From contig CAMJPQ010000008.1 of the NCBI GenBank assembly GCA_946407745.1, positions 1 to 63,193 of the forward strand: 63,193 nucleotides of DNA, in the 5' to 3' direction. The notes beneath the pieces were generated by a model. The model saw only the letters and a program-made list of their open reading frames with translations, had not been told where the DNA came from and ran no database searches. Origin of the DNA: an uncultured Clostridia bacterium (GTDB lineage: Bacteria > Bacillota > Clostridia > Christensenellales > Aristaeellaceae). Made by a program: the position numbers and the translations under genes. Positions 1 through 8,193 of the stretch are shown in pieces. The stretch's first letter is position 1; the number at the start of each line of letters is the position of its first letter.

Positions 1-113
1 GAGACCGCGCTGCCCAGCACGATGCCCAGCGCCCAGTACGGCGCGATCTGCCGGAGCTGGATATCCAGGTAGTACCACAGATAAACGGCTTCCCTTTGAA
101 TCCAGTCCAACAT
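1..113 (-). CDS. Permease N-terminus, cut by the window edge
   Basis: Only the first 37 codons are present; the gene runs off the left edge. The N-terminus begins MLDWIQREAVYLWYYLDIQL and continues into a hydrophobic stretch (YWALGIVLGSAVS), as in the predicted permeases of the DUF318/ArsP type. The start ATG (complement of 111-113) lies 3 bases after the stop of the DUF362 gene, so it is very probably the last visible member of the same minus-strand operon. The substrate cannot be told from so short a piece. The family call is from memory of similar N-termini and is tentative. Confidence 0.55.
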   Translation of the reverse strand, partial: MLDWIQREAVYLWYYLDIQLRQIAPYWALGIVLGSAV

Positions 114-116
114 GGC

Positions 117-1109
117 TTATTCCCCGATCACAGCCAGGCGGTAGCTCCGGCTGCCCAGGCCGTTCCGCTCGCCGACATCCAGGGTGTAAAGCCCATTCTG
201 ACGCTCGATGCGGCGGCGCAGGCTGCCGCTGTCCGGCATGGCGTAGACCAGATCAATGGCGGCCTGATCGATGGCCAGCGGATCGGTGGAGGCCAGGATG
301 CCGATGTCGTGCATGTCCGGCTCAGCGGGGCTGCCGTCACAGTCACAGTCCACGGACAGGCGGTTCATCACGCTGATGTAGAGGATGTTGTCTCCCATGC
401 GCCGGTCGACACCCTTCGCCGCGTCAGCCATGGCCTCCAGGAAGGGATCCTGTTCGCCCCAGATGCCGCCGCTGGTTTTGGTGCCGCCGGAATGGATCCA
501 CACCTTGCCCATGGAGGAGCCAAAGCCGATGGAGATGTTCTTGATGGCCCCGCCGAAGCCCGCCATGGCGTGGCCCTTGAAGTGGGTCAGCACCAGGAAG
601 GAATCGTAATTGGCGAAGTGGCTGCCCACGTAGTCCACGTTGATGCGGACACCGCCCTCAATCGGGATCTCCATGCTGCCCTCTTCATCCAGAATGTCCA
701 GCTCCGCTACGTCCGTGAGGCCGTTGTCCTTCGCCTGCTGCCGGTGCATGGCGGTGGAGGCACGGCTGCCGCCATAAGCGGTGTTGCACTCCACGATGGT
801 GCCGTTCACCAGGTGGATCAGGTCCGCAATCAGGGCAGGCCGCAGGTAATTGCTGCGCTCGCTCTCGCCGGTGGACATCTTGACGCCCACCTTGCCGGGC
901 AGCTCCACGCCCATGGCCTGATAGGCCTTGACGAGAGATTCGGCTGAAATATCGCTGATGAAGTACACCACCGGCGCGGCTTCGTCCGCCGTGCAGTAAG
1001 GGAGGTTGGCGGTGTCCAGGGTGACGCCGCCGTTCGTAGTCAGGCTGTCCGCCAGGGCGGAGGCACAGAGCACACAGAGTGTCAGCAGAACGGCAACCAG
1101 TCTTTTCAT
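117..1109 (-). CDS. Secreted DUF362 domain protein
   Basis: A 330-residue protein starting MKRLVAVLLTLCVLCASALA, a clear signal peptide with an ALA cleavage site. The body is a DUF362 domain, recognised from the HFKGHAMAGFGGAIKNISIG stretch and the later DPLAIDQAAIDLVY motif. DUF362 proteins are often linked to iron-sulfur or redox functions, but no ferredoxin-type cysteine cluster is visible here, so the reaction is unknown. An earlier in-frame GTG at 1124 is rejected because its following codons AGGAGG are the ribosome binding site for the ATG at 1109. It sits 11 bases after the flavin reductase gene and 3 before the permease gene in one operon. Confidence 0.85.
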   Translation of the reverse strand: MKRLVAVLLTLCVLCASALADSLTTNGGVTLDTANLPYCTADEAAPVVYFISDISAESLVKAYQAMGVELPGKVGVKMSTGESERSNYLRPALIADLIHLVNGTIVECNTAYGGSRASTAMHRQQAKDNGLTDVAELDILDEEGSMEIPIEGGVRINVDYVGSHFANYDSFLVLTHFKGHAMAGFGGAIKNISIGFGSSMGKVWIHSGGTKTSGGIWGEQDPFLEAMADAAKGVDRRMGDNILYISVMNRLSVDCDCDGSPAEPDMHDIGILASTDPLAIDQAAIDLVYAMPDSGSLRRRIERQNGLYTLDVGERNGLGSRSYRLAVIGE

Positions 1110-1120
1110 GGTCTTCCTCC

Positions 1121-1663
1121 TCACTGATTCATTTTTGCGCAGTCACCGATCTTATCGCCCGTCACAAAATACTCATTGGTCGAGAACTCAAACAGTACGG
1201 GCTTGAACACGTGATAGTCGATCTTGCCCTTGTCGTTGAGCACTGCTTCATCCGCATAGGTCGCCAGGATTTTGCAGACGAAATGGTCAAAATGCTCCAG
1301 CTCGTAATTGCCGTCCACCTCGCACTCGATGGACACCCTGGCGTCATCAATCAGCGGCGCGCCGTTTTCACCCAGGGTCCAGGCGAAGGCTTCGGACTTG
1401 TCCGTCTTGCTGCCACTGATCGTGCCCATGCGGTCCGCTGCCTTCAGCCAGGATGCGTCCACCACGTTGACGGACAGCTTTTTGTTTTCCCGGATGCCCT
1501 TGTTGATGTAGTGGGCCTGCACCAGGGAGACCATCAGATGGCTGTGGGCCATGGTGCCCGCGTGCGCCACCAGCGTCCAGATGGGCTTGCCGTCCACCAT
1601 CGCGCCAACCACAATCAGTGGCGAGGGATACAGGGCCAGGGCCGCGCCAATGTTCTTTTTCAT
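1121..1663 (-). CDS. Flavin reductase-like (flavoredoxin) protein
   Basis: A 180-residue protein of the flavin reductase-like, FMN-binding split-barrel fold. The N-terminus (NIGAALALYPSPLIVVGAMV) and the following KPIWTLVAHAGTMAHSHLMV match the flavoredoxin/FlaRed pattern in which the barrel begins with a P-x-P-x-x-V strand and an aromatic-rich loop. Such proteins bind FMN and pass electrons or reduce free flavin in the cytoplasm. Its ribosome binding site (AAGGAGATG) lies inside the end of the upstream aldo/keto reductase gene, and only one base separates the two frames, so translation is probably coupled. With two aldo/keto reductases it makes a redox operon; the physiological electron partner is unknown. 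Confidence 0.82.
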   Translation of the reverse strand: MKKNIGAALALYPSPLIVVGAMVDGKPIWTLVAHAGTMAHSHLMVSLVQAHYINKGIRENKKLSVNVVDASWLKAADRMGTISGSKTDKSEAFAWTLGENGAPLIDDARVSIECEVDGNYELEHFDHFVCKILATYADEAVLNDKGKIDYHVFKPVLFEFSTNEYFVTGDKIGDCAKMNQ

Positions 1664-1664
1664 G

Positions 1665-2597
1665 TTATTTCATCTCCTTTTCCCAGAAGCGGATCACATT
1701 CAGGTTCAAACTGTCGGCAATGCTTTCGAGCTCTGCGGTTTCATCGGCGCTCAGGGTGATGCTCGCAGCCCTGGCAGCATCCTCCACATGGCTGACCTTC
1801 GTCACGCCGATGATCGGCAGCGTGCCCTTGGCAATCGCCCAGGCCACAGGGATCTGCGCGATGGCGACATGATACTTGTCTGCCAGCTTCTGCATGGCGG
1901 CATTCAGGATTTCCAGCTTGTCCAGCATGGGGTTGTAGGTGGCCGCCCTGTCAGAGCCCTCCGGCATGGGATGCTGCGTGTCGTACTTGCCGGACAGCGC
2001 GCCCTGCTCCAGCACCATATAGGAAAAGAAGATGATGCCGTTTTCCCTGCAGTAATCGAGAATACCTGAATCCTCTGAGGAGCGGTTGATCAGGCTGTAA
2101 TGATTCTGCACAGCGGCAAGCCTGAGTCCGTGCGCCCGGAGGATCTCATCAGCCTGTCTGATCTCCGCCAGGTTGTGGTTGGATACGCCGATCATCGGCG
2201 CGTCCGCCCTGCCCTCAAAATACCTAGCGACCTCCTCCGTCCAGTGAGGCGCGCCCCAGACATTGTGGATCCAGTAGATGTCAAAGCGGTCCAGCTCCAT
2301 CAGCTTCAGTTGCATTTCGATCATGTCCGCCATGGCGGTTGGGCTGTCGTTGGTGCACTGCGGCGTGAATTTGTCGGATACCAGATAGCTCTCGCGGGGC
2401 AGACCCTTCAGGAATCCTGCCAGCACCTTTTCGGAGGTGCCCATGCCGTAGGCGTAGGCCGTATCCCACAGGTTCAAACCATGCGCCATGCCGGCCTCGA
2501 AAATCGGGCGGAGTGTATCCGCCGTCAGATTGCCGCCGAAGGTGCCGTCGTTGCCCCAGGCCCACGCGCCAAGCGCGATTTTCGGTAAAGTGTTCAT
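1665..2597 (-). CDS. Aldo/keto reductase
   Basis: A 310-residue NADPH-type aldo/keto reductase. The catalytic tetrad is visible: Asp and Tyr in NLWDTAYAYGMG, Lys in LVSDKFTPQ and His in YWIHNVW. The C-terminal third carries the cofactor-binding segment (LPIIGVTKVSHVEDAARA). It reduces or oxidises carbonyl/alcohol substrates, which cannot be named from sequence. The ATG at 2597 follows GAGGAGG by a good distance; an upstream in-frame TTG at 2615 is made part of that site and is rejected. It is the third gene of the TetR-headed operon, after a 122-base gap. Confidence 0.92.
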   Translation of the reverse strand: MNTLPKIALGAWAWGNDGTFGGNLTADTLRPIFEAGMAHGLNLWDTAYAYGMGTSEKVLAGFLKGLPRESYLVSDKFTPQCTNDSPTAMADMIEMQLKLMELDRFDIYWIHNVWGAPHWTEEVARYFEGRADAPMIGVSNHNLAEIRQADEILRAHGLRLAAVQNHYSLINRSSEDSGILDYCRENGIIFFSYMVLEQGALSGKYDTQHPMPEGSDRAATYNPMLDKLEILNAAMQKLADKYHVAIAQIPVAWAIAKGTLPIIGVTKVSHVEDAARAASITLSADETAELESIADSLNLNVIRFWEKEMK

Positions 2598-2615
2598 GAT
2601 GCTGTTCCTCCTCAA

Positions 2616-2719
2616 TTCGCAATTGTCGCGCTGCTTCGCATGCCGCTCGCTGCGCTCTGCTGCTCATTGGGCTTCCGCCCTGCTTCATCCCGCACTGCGG
2701 GCGCTTCGGCTTCGCCCCT
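2616..2719. other. Spacer with GC-rich inverted repeats between two reductase genes
   Basis: This spacer of about 104 bases is dominated by short GC-rich inverted repeats (for example CCGCACTGCGGGCGC and GCATGCCGCTCGCTGCGC). There is no T-rich tail on the minus strand, so it is not a convincing terminator. It may be an RNA processing or stability element within the operon. Confidence 0.4.
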
Positions 2720-3757
2720 TCAAATCTTTTGATTGCCGGTGGACCAGACGTGTTTTTCTTTTGCGTTTGCCGGCCTGTTCTGCGCCATCACGCCAGCCAG
2801 CGGATGCGGCACATAGGGAGCTTCCAGGTAAGTGATCTCGTCCTCCGTCAGCTCCAGCTCGGTCGCCCTGGCCGCGCCGTCCACATGGTGGAGCTTCGTC
2901 GCGCCCACCACCGGGGAGGCGACCTTGGTTAGCAGCCAGGCCAGGGAAATCTCCGTCATGGTCACGCCGCGCTTCTCGGCCAGCTCCGCCACCCGGTCGA
3001 TGATGACGCCGTCCTGCTGGGCTGTCGCGTTATACTTGAATTTGGCATAGGCGTCCTTCTCCAGCCGCTCAGAGGTTTCGCCGGGCTTGCGGGAGAGTCG
3101 GCCCGCCGCCAGCGCGCTGTAAGGCGTCAGCGCGATGCCCTCCTCCCGGCAGTAGGGCACCATTTCCCGCTCCTCCTCCCGGAAGATCAGGTTGTAATGC
3201 CCCTGCACGGAAATGAACCTGGCCCAGCCCTCCCGGTCGGCAATGGCGTTGGCCTTGGCCAGCTGCCAGGCAAAGCAGTTGGAGATGCCGATGTACCGCG
3301 CCTTGCCGGAGCGCACCACCCGGTTCAGGCCGTCCAGGATGTCCTCGATGGGCGTCTGCCAGTCCCACATGTGGTAGATGTACAGGTCCACATAATCCAT
3401 GCCGAGGTTCTGCAGGCTCTTGTTGATCATGCGCTCGATGTGCTGCTGGCCTGTCACGCCGCCCTCAATCTCGTCCTGTGTGCGGGGCAGGAATTTGGTG
3501 GCCACCACCACCTCGTCCCGTTTTGCGAAATCCCTCAAAGCACGTCCCACGTACTGCTCGCTGGTGCCGCTCTGGTAGGCGATCGCTGTGTCATAGAAGT
3601 TGATGCCCATTTCCAGCCCGTGCCGGATGATCTCCCGGGAGTGCTCCTCATCCAGTGTCCAGGCGTGCTGCCCCTGCCCGGCGTCGCCGAAGCCCATGCA
3701 GCCCATGCAGATGCGGGAAACGGTCAGGTCGGATTTGCCAAGCTGCGTGTATTTCAT
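2720..3757 (-). CDS. Aldo/keto reductase
   Basis: A 345-residue aldo/keto reductase of the YhdN/Tas-like branch. The start MKYTQLGKSDLTVSRICMGC is typical. Catalytic Asp and Tyr lie in FYDTAIAYQSG, Lys in VVVATKFLPR and His in YIYHMWD. The phosphate-binding segment near the C-terminus reads VVGATKLHHVDGAARA. GAGGAGG 9 bases before the ATG supports the start. The gene begins 4 bases after the TetR gene ends, so the two are co-transcribed and this reductase is the first enzyme under TetR control. It is a paralogue of the next gene in the operon, with clearly different sequence, suggesting related but separate substrates. Confidence 0.94.
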   Translation of the reverse strand: MKYTQLGKSDLTVSRICMGCMGFGDAGQGQHAWTLDEEHSREIIRHGLEMGINFYDTAIAYQSGTSEQYVGRALRDFAKRDEVVVATKFLPRTQDEIEGGVTGQQHIERMINKSLQNLGMDYVDLYIYHMWDWQTPIEDILDGLNRVVRSGKARYIGISNCFAWQLAKANAIADREGWARFISVQGHYNLIFREEEREMVPYCREEGIALTPYSALAAGRLSRKPGETSERLEKDAYAKFKYNATAQQDGVIIDRVAELAEKRGVTMTEISLAWLLTKVASPVVGATKLHHVDGAARATELELTEDEITYLEAPYVPHPLAGVMAQNRPANAKEKHVWSTGNQKI

Positions 3758-3761
3758 GCGA

Positions 3762-4394
3762 TCATGCCTCCTCTATGTTCAGCATTTTTTCAAGGCAGTG
3801 ATATGTCAGGTCATAGGCGGACTGATACACATAGGGGATGCCGGCCAGCTCCATGGCAGCCTTCTGCTTGTCCGTCACGGCAGTATAGGGATAGATCCCG
3901 TAGATGAAGGGGAAGAAGGCATAAAGAAACCTCTGCCTTGCCGCTTCATCCATCTCCGGTACATACTTCTCCAGCATGCAGCTCACGGCATCCAGGGAAG
4001 CGCCAAAGGAGCGCTTGAACTCCGCCAGGCACTCCGGGCGGGAATTCGCTTCCATGTCGTACAGGTTCATGGACAGCAGCCGCAGCAGTCTCGGCCTGTC
4101 CGTCAGGGTGCGGGCCAGCGTATGCGCAAGCTCCGTGCGGCACATGGCAGCCTTTTCCGCCATCACCGCGTTCATGGCTTCCACCCACAGCTCGTATTCC
4201 TTCTGCAGCAGGGCCAGGAAGATTTCTTCCTTCGTCTCAAAGTAGTTATAGATGGAAGTGCGGGTAAAGCTTGTCGCCGCGCCGATTTCCTTGATCGTGA
4301 TCTCCCTGAAGCTCATGGTTTCATTCAGCTCGGCGCAGGCGGCAATGATCTCCTCTTTGCGGGCTGCTGTCAGCTCCGGTGAACCTCTGGACAT
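3762..4394 (-). CDS. TetR/AcrR family transcriptional regulator
   Basis: A 210-residue regulator. The N-terminal TetR helix-turn-helix is clear (FREITIKEIGAATSFTRTSI followed by YNYFETKEEIFLALL), and the rest is an alpha-helical ligand-binding domain ending in a hydrophobic region (FLYAFFPFIYGIYPYTAV). The ATG at 4394 is preceded by AGGAGGAAAGTC. It heads an operon with two aldo/keto reductases, a flavin reductase-like protein, a DUF362 protein and a permease, and most likely represses all of them. Its own promoter is overlapped by one of two copies of a TGACAC-N-GTGTCA palindrome, so self-repression is expected. The inducer is unknown; an aldehyde or quinone would suit the enzymes. Confidence 0.93.
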   Translation of the reverse strand: MSRGSPELTAARKEEIIAACAELNETMSFREITIKEIGAATSFTRTSIYNYFETKEEIFLALLQKEYELWVEAMNAVMAEKAAMCRTELAHTLARTLTDRPRLLRLLSMNLYDMEANSRPECLAEFKRSFGASLDAVSCMLEKYVPEMDEAARQRFLYAFFPFIYGIYPYTAVTDKQKAAMELAGIPYVYQSAYDLTYHCLEKMLNIEEA

Positions 4395-4418
4395 TTGACT
4401 TTCCTCCTGAAGCAAAAC

Positions 4419-4431
4419 TGACACTGTGTCA
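4419..4431. promoter_or_regulatory. Putative TetR operator, copy 1
   Basis: The 13-base palindrome TGACACTGTGTCA lies between the promoter's -10 box and the TetR start codon. The same palindrome with a different centre base recurs 36 bases away, which is strong evidence for a specific dimer-binding site. Confidence 0.75.
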
Positions 4432-4439
4432 CCAATAAA

Positions 4440-4468
4440 AGAATAGCGCAAAACTGACACGGTGTCAA
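4440..4468 (-). promoter_or_regulatory. Promoter of the TetR-reductase operon
   Basis: On the minus strand TTGACA (complement of 4463-4468) and TATTCT (complement of 4440-4445) are separated by exactly 17 bases. The -35 box is formed by the edge of operator copy 2, so bound regulator would block RNA polymerase. Confidence 0.8.
4455..4467. promoter_or_regulatory. Putative TetR operator, copy 2
   Basis: The palindrome TGACACGGTGTCA overlaps the -35 box of the operon promoter. It differs from copy 1 only at the central base. Centre-to-centre spacing is 36 bases. Confidence 0.78.
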
Positions 4469-4651
4469 GATAAATTTGTTCAATAATATATGTGGAATAC
4501 TGCACAGATATTTGGGTGCTTAGGCAGGGTTGTTCGCCGCTTTTTCTTTTCCAGGTGGGCAGACAGACGCACCCGATCAGCAAATAAAACCGTCTGTTAT
4601 ATGCAATGAAAAACTCAGCAATTTTTACAATGTTATCTGCAATTATAAACA

Positions 4652-4680
4652 TTTACAGCAATTCTTTGCGTCTGTATAAT
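4652..4680 (+). promoter_or_regulatory. Strong sigma-A type promoter of the truncated permease
   Basis: TTTACA at 4652-4657 and a perfect TATAAT at 4675-4680 are spaced by 17 bases. It points to the permease remnant. Apart from this promoter, I see no feature in the region between the TetR promoter and 4730 beyond an AT-rich stretch. Confidence 0.8.
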
Positions 4681-4730
4681 GATGTCATCAATCGTCAACT
4701 GCATAAGACAGCCGGAAGAGGTGAACGCGA

Positions 4731-5003
4731 ATGCAAAAAACAGGCGCGGCGCAAAGTCAGCAGACTGTCCGGTACAGGGGAATCGGCCTACGCAAGGGCT
4801 TCCGCAAGTACTGGATGCTGTACGCCATGATGATCCTTCCACTGGCACAGTATATTATTTTCCGTTACTGCCCGTTGTGGGGCGTACAGGTAGCCTTTAA
4901 GGATTACAACCTTTTCAAGGGCATTGCCGGCAGCAAATGGGCAGGCTTCAAGTATTTCCAGGAAGCCTTCGCAACCCAGCAGTTCTGGGATCCCGCGCAG
5001 TAA
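4731..5003 (+). pseudogene. LplB-like sugar ABC permease, 5' fragment
   Basis: Ninety codons match the N-terminus of LplB/YtcP-type ABC sugar permeases: a basic start, first membrane segment (YWMLYAMMILPLAQYIIFRY), then CPLWGVQVAFKDYNLFKGI and the WAGFKYFQEAF motif. The family is normally about 300 residues, so roughly two thirds is missing. Homology stops near 4990, after QQFWD, and a stop follows at once. No partner permease, binding protein or rest of the gene is nearby. The 5' end, its GAGGTGAAC ribosome binding site and promoter are intact, so this looks like the head of a transporter operon whose remainder was deleted. Confidence 0.8.
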
Positions 5004-5040
5004 AACCGGCACCCCGCCAGGATGCGAGTACCATAGAAAA

Positions 5041-5078
5041 GGGAGGACGCGCTGACCGCGCGCCCTCCCGACCTTTTT
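5041..5078 (+). terminator. Rho-independent terminator
   Basis: The arms GGGAGGACGCGC (5041-5052) and GCGCGCCCTCCC (5058-5069) pair with one mismatch around a 5-base loop, followed by TTTTT at 5074-5078. It would end transcription from the promoter at 4652-4680. Confidence 0.8.
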
Positions 5079-5149
5079 AAGGCATGAAAGCGGGCAGGCT
5101 GAGCCGTGCTGTCTCCGTCCCTGCCTTCGGGAGAGCTCCCGCAAAGCAT

Positions 5150-5177
5150 TTGACACAGGCCAAACTGATGGTAAAAT
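5150..5177 (+). promoter_or_regulatory. Promoter of the sugar isomerase/dehydrogenase operon
   Basis: TTGACA at 5150-5155 and TAAAAT at 5172-5177 with a 16-base spacer, ahead of the gene starting at 5217. Confidence 0.72.
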
Positions 5178-5216
5178 AGAGCGCAGCACTGATTCTACAC
5201 TTGGGAGGGAACCGAC

Positions 5217-6056
5217 ATGAACAAGCTGAAGATTTACGCCTTTGCCGACGAGGCCTCCGGGCAGATTGACAGGCAGATTGCCGCGATGCGCCGCAACGGC
5301 CTGCAGGGACTGGAGATACGCGGCGTGGATGGGCAGAGCATCGCGGACATCACCGTGGAAAAGGCGCGCGAGGTGCGCCGCAAAATGGACGACGCCGGGC
5401 TGTGCGTGTGGTCCATGGGCTCGCCCATCGGCAAGATTTCCATCGATACAGACGATTTTGACGCGCACCTGGACAAGCTGCGCCACGTGCTGGAGCTGGC
5501 GGACGTGCTGGGCGCCGGCAACCTGCGCATGTTTTCCTTCTACATTCCCGACGGAAGAAAGGAGGAATGCCGCGGCAAGGTGATTGACTGGGTGGGCCGT
5601 ATGCTGCAAGTCGCGGAGGGCAGCGGCATCGCCATGTGCCACGAAAACGAAAAGGGCATCTACGGCGATATGGCTGACCGGTGCTGCGATCTGCTGACCG
5701 CCTTTCCCTCGCTGCAGGGCATTTTTGACCCGGCCAATTTCGTTCAGTGCGGGCAGGATACACTGGAAGCGTGGAAGCTTTTGAAAAGCAGGATCAAATA
5801 CCTGCACATCAAGGACGCGCTGGCGGACGGCCGCGTGGTTCCCTCCGGGCACGGCATCGGCCATGTTGGGGAGATCGTCCGCGATTTCCGCGCCCTGGGC
5901 GGCAGCCATGTGACGGTGGAGCCCCACCTGAGCGTGTTCGACGGGCTGAAAAACCTGGAGCAGGAAGGACAGAAGACTCAGATCGACGCCTTCTGCTACC
6001 CCAGCAGCGATGCGGCGTTCGACGCAGCCTGCGACGCGCTGAAGAAGCTTGTATAA
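5217..6056 (+). CDS. Sugar phosphate isomerase/epimerase-like TIM barrel protein
   Basis: A 279-residue protein of the xylose isomerase-like TIM barrel family (AP_endonuc_2 fold). Typical features are the start YAFADEASGQIDRQIAAMRR, the metal-site region MCHENEKGIYGD, the GIFDPANF segment and the YLHIKDAL motif, then an acidic residue in VTVEPH. These supply the Glu/Asp/His ligands for a divalent metal. Members interconvert or epimerise sugars in the cytoplasm; the exact sugar is not evident. GGGAGGGAACC precedes the ATG. The next gene, 16 bases downstream, is a Gfo/Idh/MocA dehydrogenase, a pairing common in inositol and unusual-sugar catabolism. Confidence 0.88.
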   Translation: MNKLKIYAFADEASGQIDRQIAAMRRNGLQGLEIRGVDGQSIADITVEKAREVRRKMDDAGLCVWSMGSPIGKISIDTDDFDAHLDKLRHVLELADVLGAGNLRMFSFYIPDGRKEECRGKVIDWVGRMLQVAEGSGIAMCHENEKGIYGDMADRCCDLLTAFPSLQGIFDPANFVQCGQDTLEAWKLLKSRIKYLHIKDALADGRVVPSGHGIGHVGEIVRDFRALGGSHVTVEPHLSVFDGLKNLEQEGQKTQIDAFCYPSSDAAFDAACDALKKLV

Positions 6057-6072
6057 GAAGGAGATATGAAGT

Positions 6073-7251
6073 ATGGATAAAATCCGTCTGGGGATCATCG
6101 GCATCGGCAACATGGGCAGCGGGCACACCTGCCGGGTGGTTGACGGAGAATGCCCCGATTTTGTGCTGACCGCCGTGGCGGATATCAACCCCGCCCGCAG
6201 GGAATGGGCGGCCAGGCGTCTCGGGGAAAATGTGGCATTCTTCAATACGGCCGAAGCCATGCTGGACAGCGGGCTGATTGACGCCTGCATCGTCTCCACG
6301 CCGCATTACGACCATCCCCCGCTGGCTATGGCCTGCATGGAGCGCTCCATTCACGTGATGGTGGAAAAGCCTGCGGGCGTGTATACCAAACAGGTGCGCG
6401 AAATGAACGCAATGGCGGAAAAGCACCCCGAGGTGGTGTTCGGGCTGATGTTCAACCAGCGCACCAACTGCGTATACCGCAAGATGAAGGAGCTGGTGCA
6501 GTCCGGAAAATACGGGCGCATCCGCCGCACCAACTGGATCATTACGGACTGGTACCGCCCACAGTGCTATTATGACTCGGGCGACTGGCGCGCCACGTGG
6601 GCCGGTGAGGGCGGCGGTGTGCTGCTGAACCAGTGCCCCCACCAGCTGGATCTTTGGCAGTGGATCTGCGGGCTGCCCGTGAAGGTGGAAACCCACATGA
6701 AGTTCGGCCTGTGGCACGACATTGAGGTGGAAGACGACGTGACCACCTACGTTGAATACGAAAACGGCGCAACCGGCGTGTTCGTAACTACCACCGGCGA
6801 CGCGCACGGCTCCAACCGCTTTGAGATCCAGATGGACCGGGCCAAAATACTGGTGGAGCACGACCAGCTGTACCTGGAGGAATTCAGCGTGTCCGAGCCG
6901 GAATGGAGCGCCACCAACAAGGAGCCCTTTGCCAGCATGCCCACGAAAAACACCATCGTGGAAACCGACGGACTGAACCCCCAGCACACCGGCGTGGTGA
7001 ACGCCTGGGGCGGGGCCATACTGCGCGGAGAACCGCTGGTTGCCGATGGCAGGGAGGGCATACGGGGGCTGATGCTCAGCAACGCCATGCACCTGTCCGC
7101 CTTCCTGGGCAGGGAGGTCACCCTGCCCATCGACGAGGACCTGTACTATGAGGAGCTGAAAAAGCGCATTGCGGTCTCCCGCCGCAAGGTAAGCGACCCC
7201 GCAAAGGCCGTGGTGGCTGATCTGAGCAACACCTTTGCCGGTACGCACTGA
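6073..7251 (+). CDS. Gfo/Idh/MocA family oxidoreductase
   Basis: A 392-residue NAD(P)-dependent sugar or inositol dehydrogenase. The Rossmann motif is GIIGIGNMGSGH near the N-terminus; VEKPAGVYTK carries the conserved EKP lysine, and the second domain has the GGGVLLNQCPHQLDLWQWIC segment with the catalytic-region histidine. AAGGAG lies 9 bases before the ATG. It follows the isomerase-like gene in the same operon, and a strong terminator follows it. The two probably act in sequence on an imported sugar or sugar acid, but the substrate cannot be named. Confidence 0.94.
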   Translation: MDKIRLGIIGIGNMGSGHTCRVVDGECPDFVLTAVADINPARREWAARRLGENVAFFNTAEAMLDSGLIDACIVSTPHYDHPPLAMACMERSIHVMVEKPAGVYTKQVREMNAMAEKHPEVVFGLMFNQRTNCVYRKMKELVQSGKYGRIRRTNWIITDWYRPQCYYDSGDWRATWAGEGGGVLLNQCPHQLDLWQWICGLPVKVETHMKFGLWHDIEVEDDVTTYVEYENGATGVFVTTTGDAHGSNRFEIQMDRAKILVEHDQLYLEEFSVSEPEWSATNKEPFASMPTKNTIVETDGLNPQHTGVVNAWGGAILRGEPLVADGREGIRGLMLSNAMHLSAFLGREVTLPIDEDLYYEELKKRIAVSRRKVSDPAKAVVADLSNTFAGTH

Positions 7252-7271
7252 GACAAGCCATCAGCGCAGCC

Positions 7272-7314
7272 AAGCCCGCAAGACACCTTCTGGAAGTCTT
7301 GCGGGCTTGTTTTC
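7272..7314. terminator. Bidirectional terminator between convergent genes
   Basis: A perfect 13-base stem, AAGCCCGCAAGAC (7272-7284) with GTCTTGCGGGCTT (7296-7308), is followed by GTTTTC. It separates the plus-strand dehydrogenase from the minus-strand AraC gene and can serve both. Confidence 0.88.
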
Positions 7315-7319
7315 TGCGG

Positions 7320-8177
7320 TTATTTCTGGTTTTCTTTCCGATATTGCTCCGGCGACATGCCCACCCTGGCCCTGAAAGCGCGATAATAGCTGGAATAATC
7401 CATAAAGCCGCACTGGAAACAGGCTTCCTTCGGCTTCGCCCCATGGCGTATCATCTGCTGCGACACCAGGATGCGCCGGATCATGATGTACTGATGCACC
7501 GATATGCCGGTGTAGTTTTTAAATTCCCGCAGCAGATAGTACTTGCTGACATGGAAGGTGTTCGCCAGGTCATCCAGCGTGATGGGCTTCGTCACATGCA
7601 GGTTGATGAAGCGGATCAGCTCACCCATGCCCTTGCTGTAGTCGCTCTGCGGGATGGCAACCAGGTTCGTCATCATTTTCAGTGCCCGCATCAGCAGGGC
7701 GCTGAACTGATAGCGGGTGATGAGCCTGTCCGCAGGCTCCTGCGCGTCGGAGTTTCTGATGATCTCGTCCGCAAGCCTGATCAGGCCGTCCAGCTCCTCT
7801 TCGCTGATGTGATAGCAGTAGTGATCCTCCCTCGTCATCCTCTTCAGCGTGCCGGGAATATCATAGTCCGGCGCGCTGACGGAATTCAGGAAGTCCCGCG
7901 TGGCGTACAGGTAGAAGCGCTCGTAGGGGATCTGAGCATCCAGATGGATATTGCGGTGCATCACCCCGGGCGGGAAAATCAGCACATCCCCTTTGGACAG
8001 CTGCATGTCCAGCCCCTCCACCACAATCCGGTTGTGCCCGGAAATGAAGAAATAGATCTCAAAGTAGGAGTGGCTGTGATACACAACGGCCTGCGTTGTG
8101 TCCGACACATGATGATAGGCCTCAAACTCACGCCCCGGCGGCATCTGGCGGAAGACGTCCCAGACATGTTCACTCAT
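7320..8177 (-). CDS. AraC family transcriptional regulator
   Basis: A 285-residue regulator with an N-terminal cupin-like sensor domain (HSHSYFEIYFFISGHNRIVV, then GDVLIFPPGVMHRN) and a C-terminal pair of AraC helix-turn-helix motifs (ITLDDLANTFHVSKYYLLRE and CFQCGFMDYSSYYRAFRARV). Such proteins sense a small sugar and usually activate nearby transport genes. The chosen ATG at 8177 follows GGGTGAGACG; longer in-frame starts lack a site. It is divergent from the large carbohydrate-binding and transport cluster starting at 8537 and is its most likely regulator; control of the 5217-7251 pair is also possible. Confidence 0.92.
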   Translation of the reverse strand: MSEHVWDVFRQMPPGREFEAYHHVSDTTQAVVYHSHSYFEIYFFISGHNRIVVEGLDMQLSKGDVLIFPPGVMHRNIHLDAQIPYERFYLYATRDFLNSVSAPDYDIPGTLKRMTREDHYCYHISEEELDGLIRLADEIIRNSDAQEPADRLITRYQFSALLMRALKMMTNLVAIPQSDYSKGMGELIRFINLHVTKPITLDDLANTFHVSKYYLLREFKNYTGISVHQYIMIRRILVSQQMIRHGAKPKEACFQCGFMDYSSYYRAFRARVGMSPEQYRKENQK

Positions 8178-8193
8178 CGTCTCACCCGCGATA

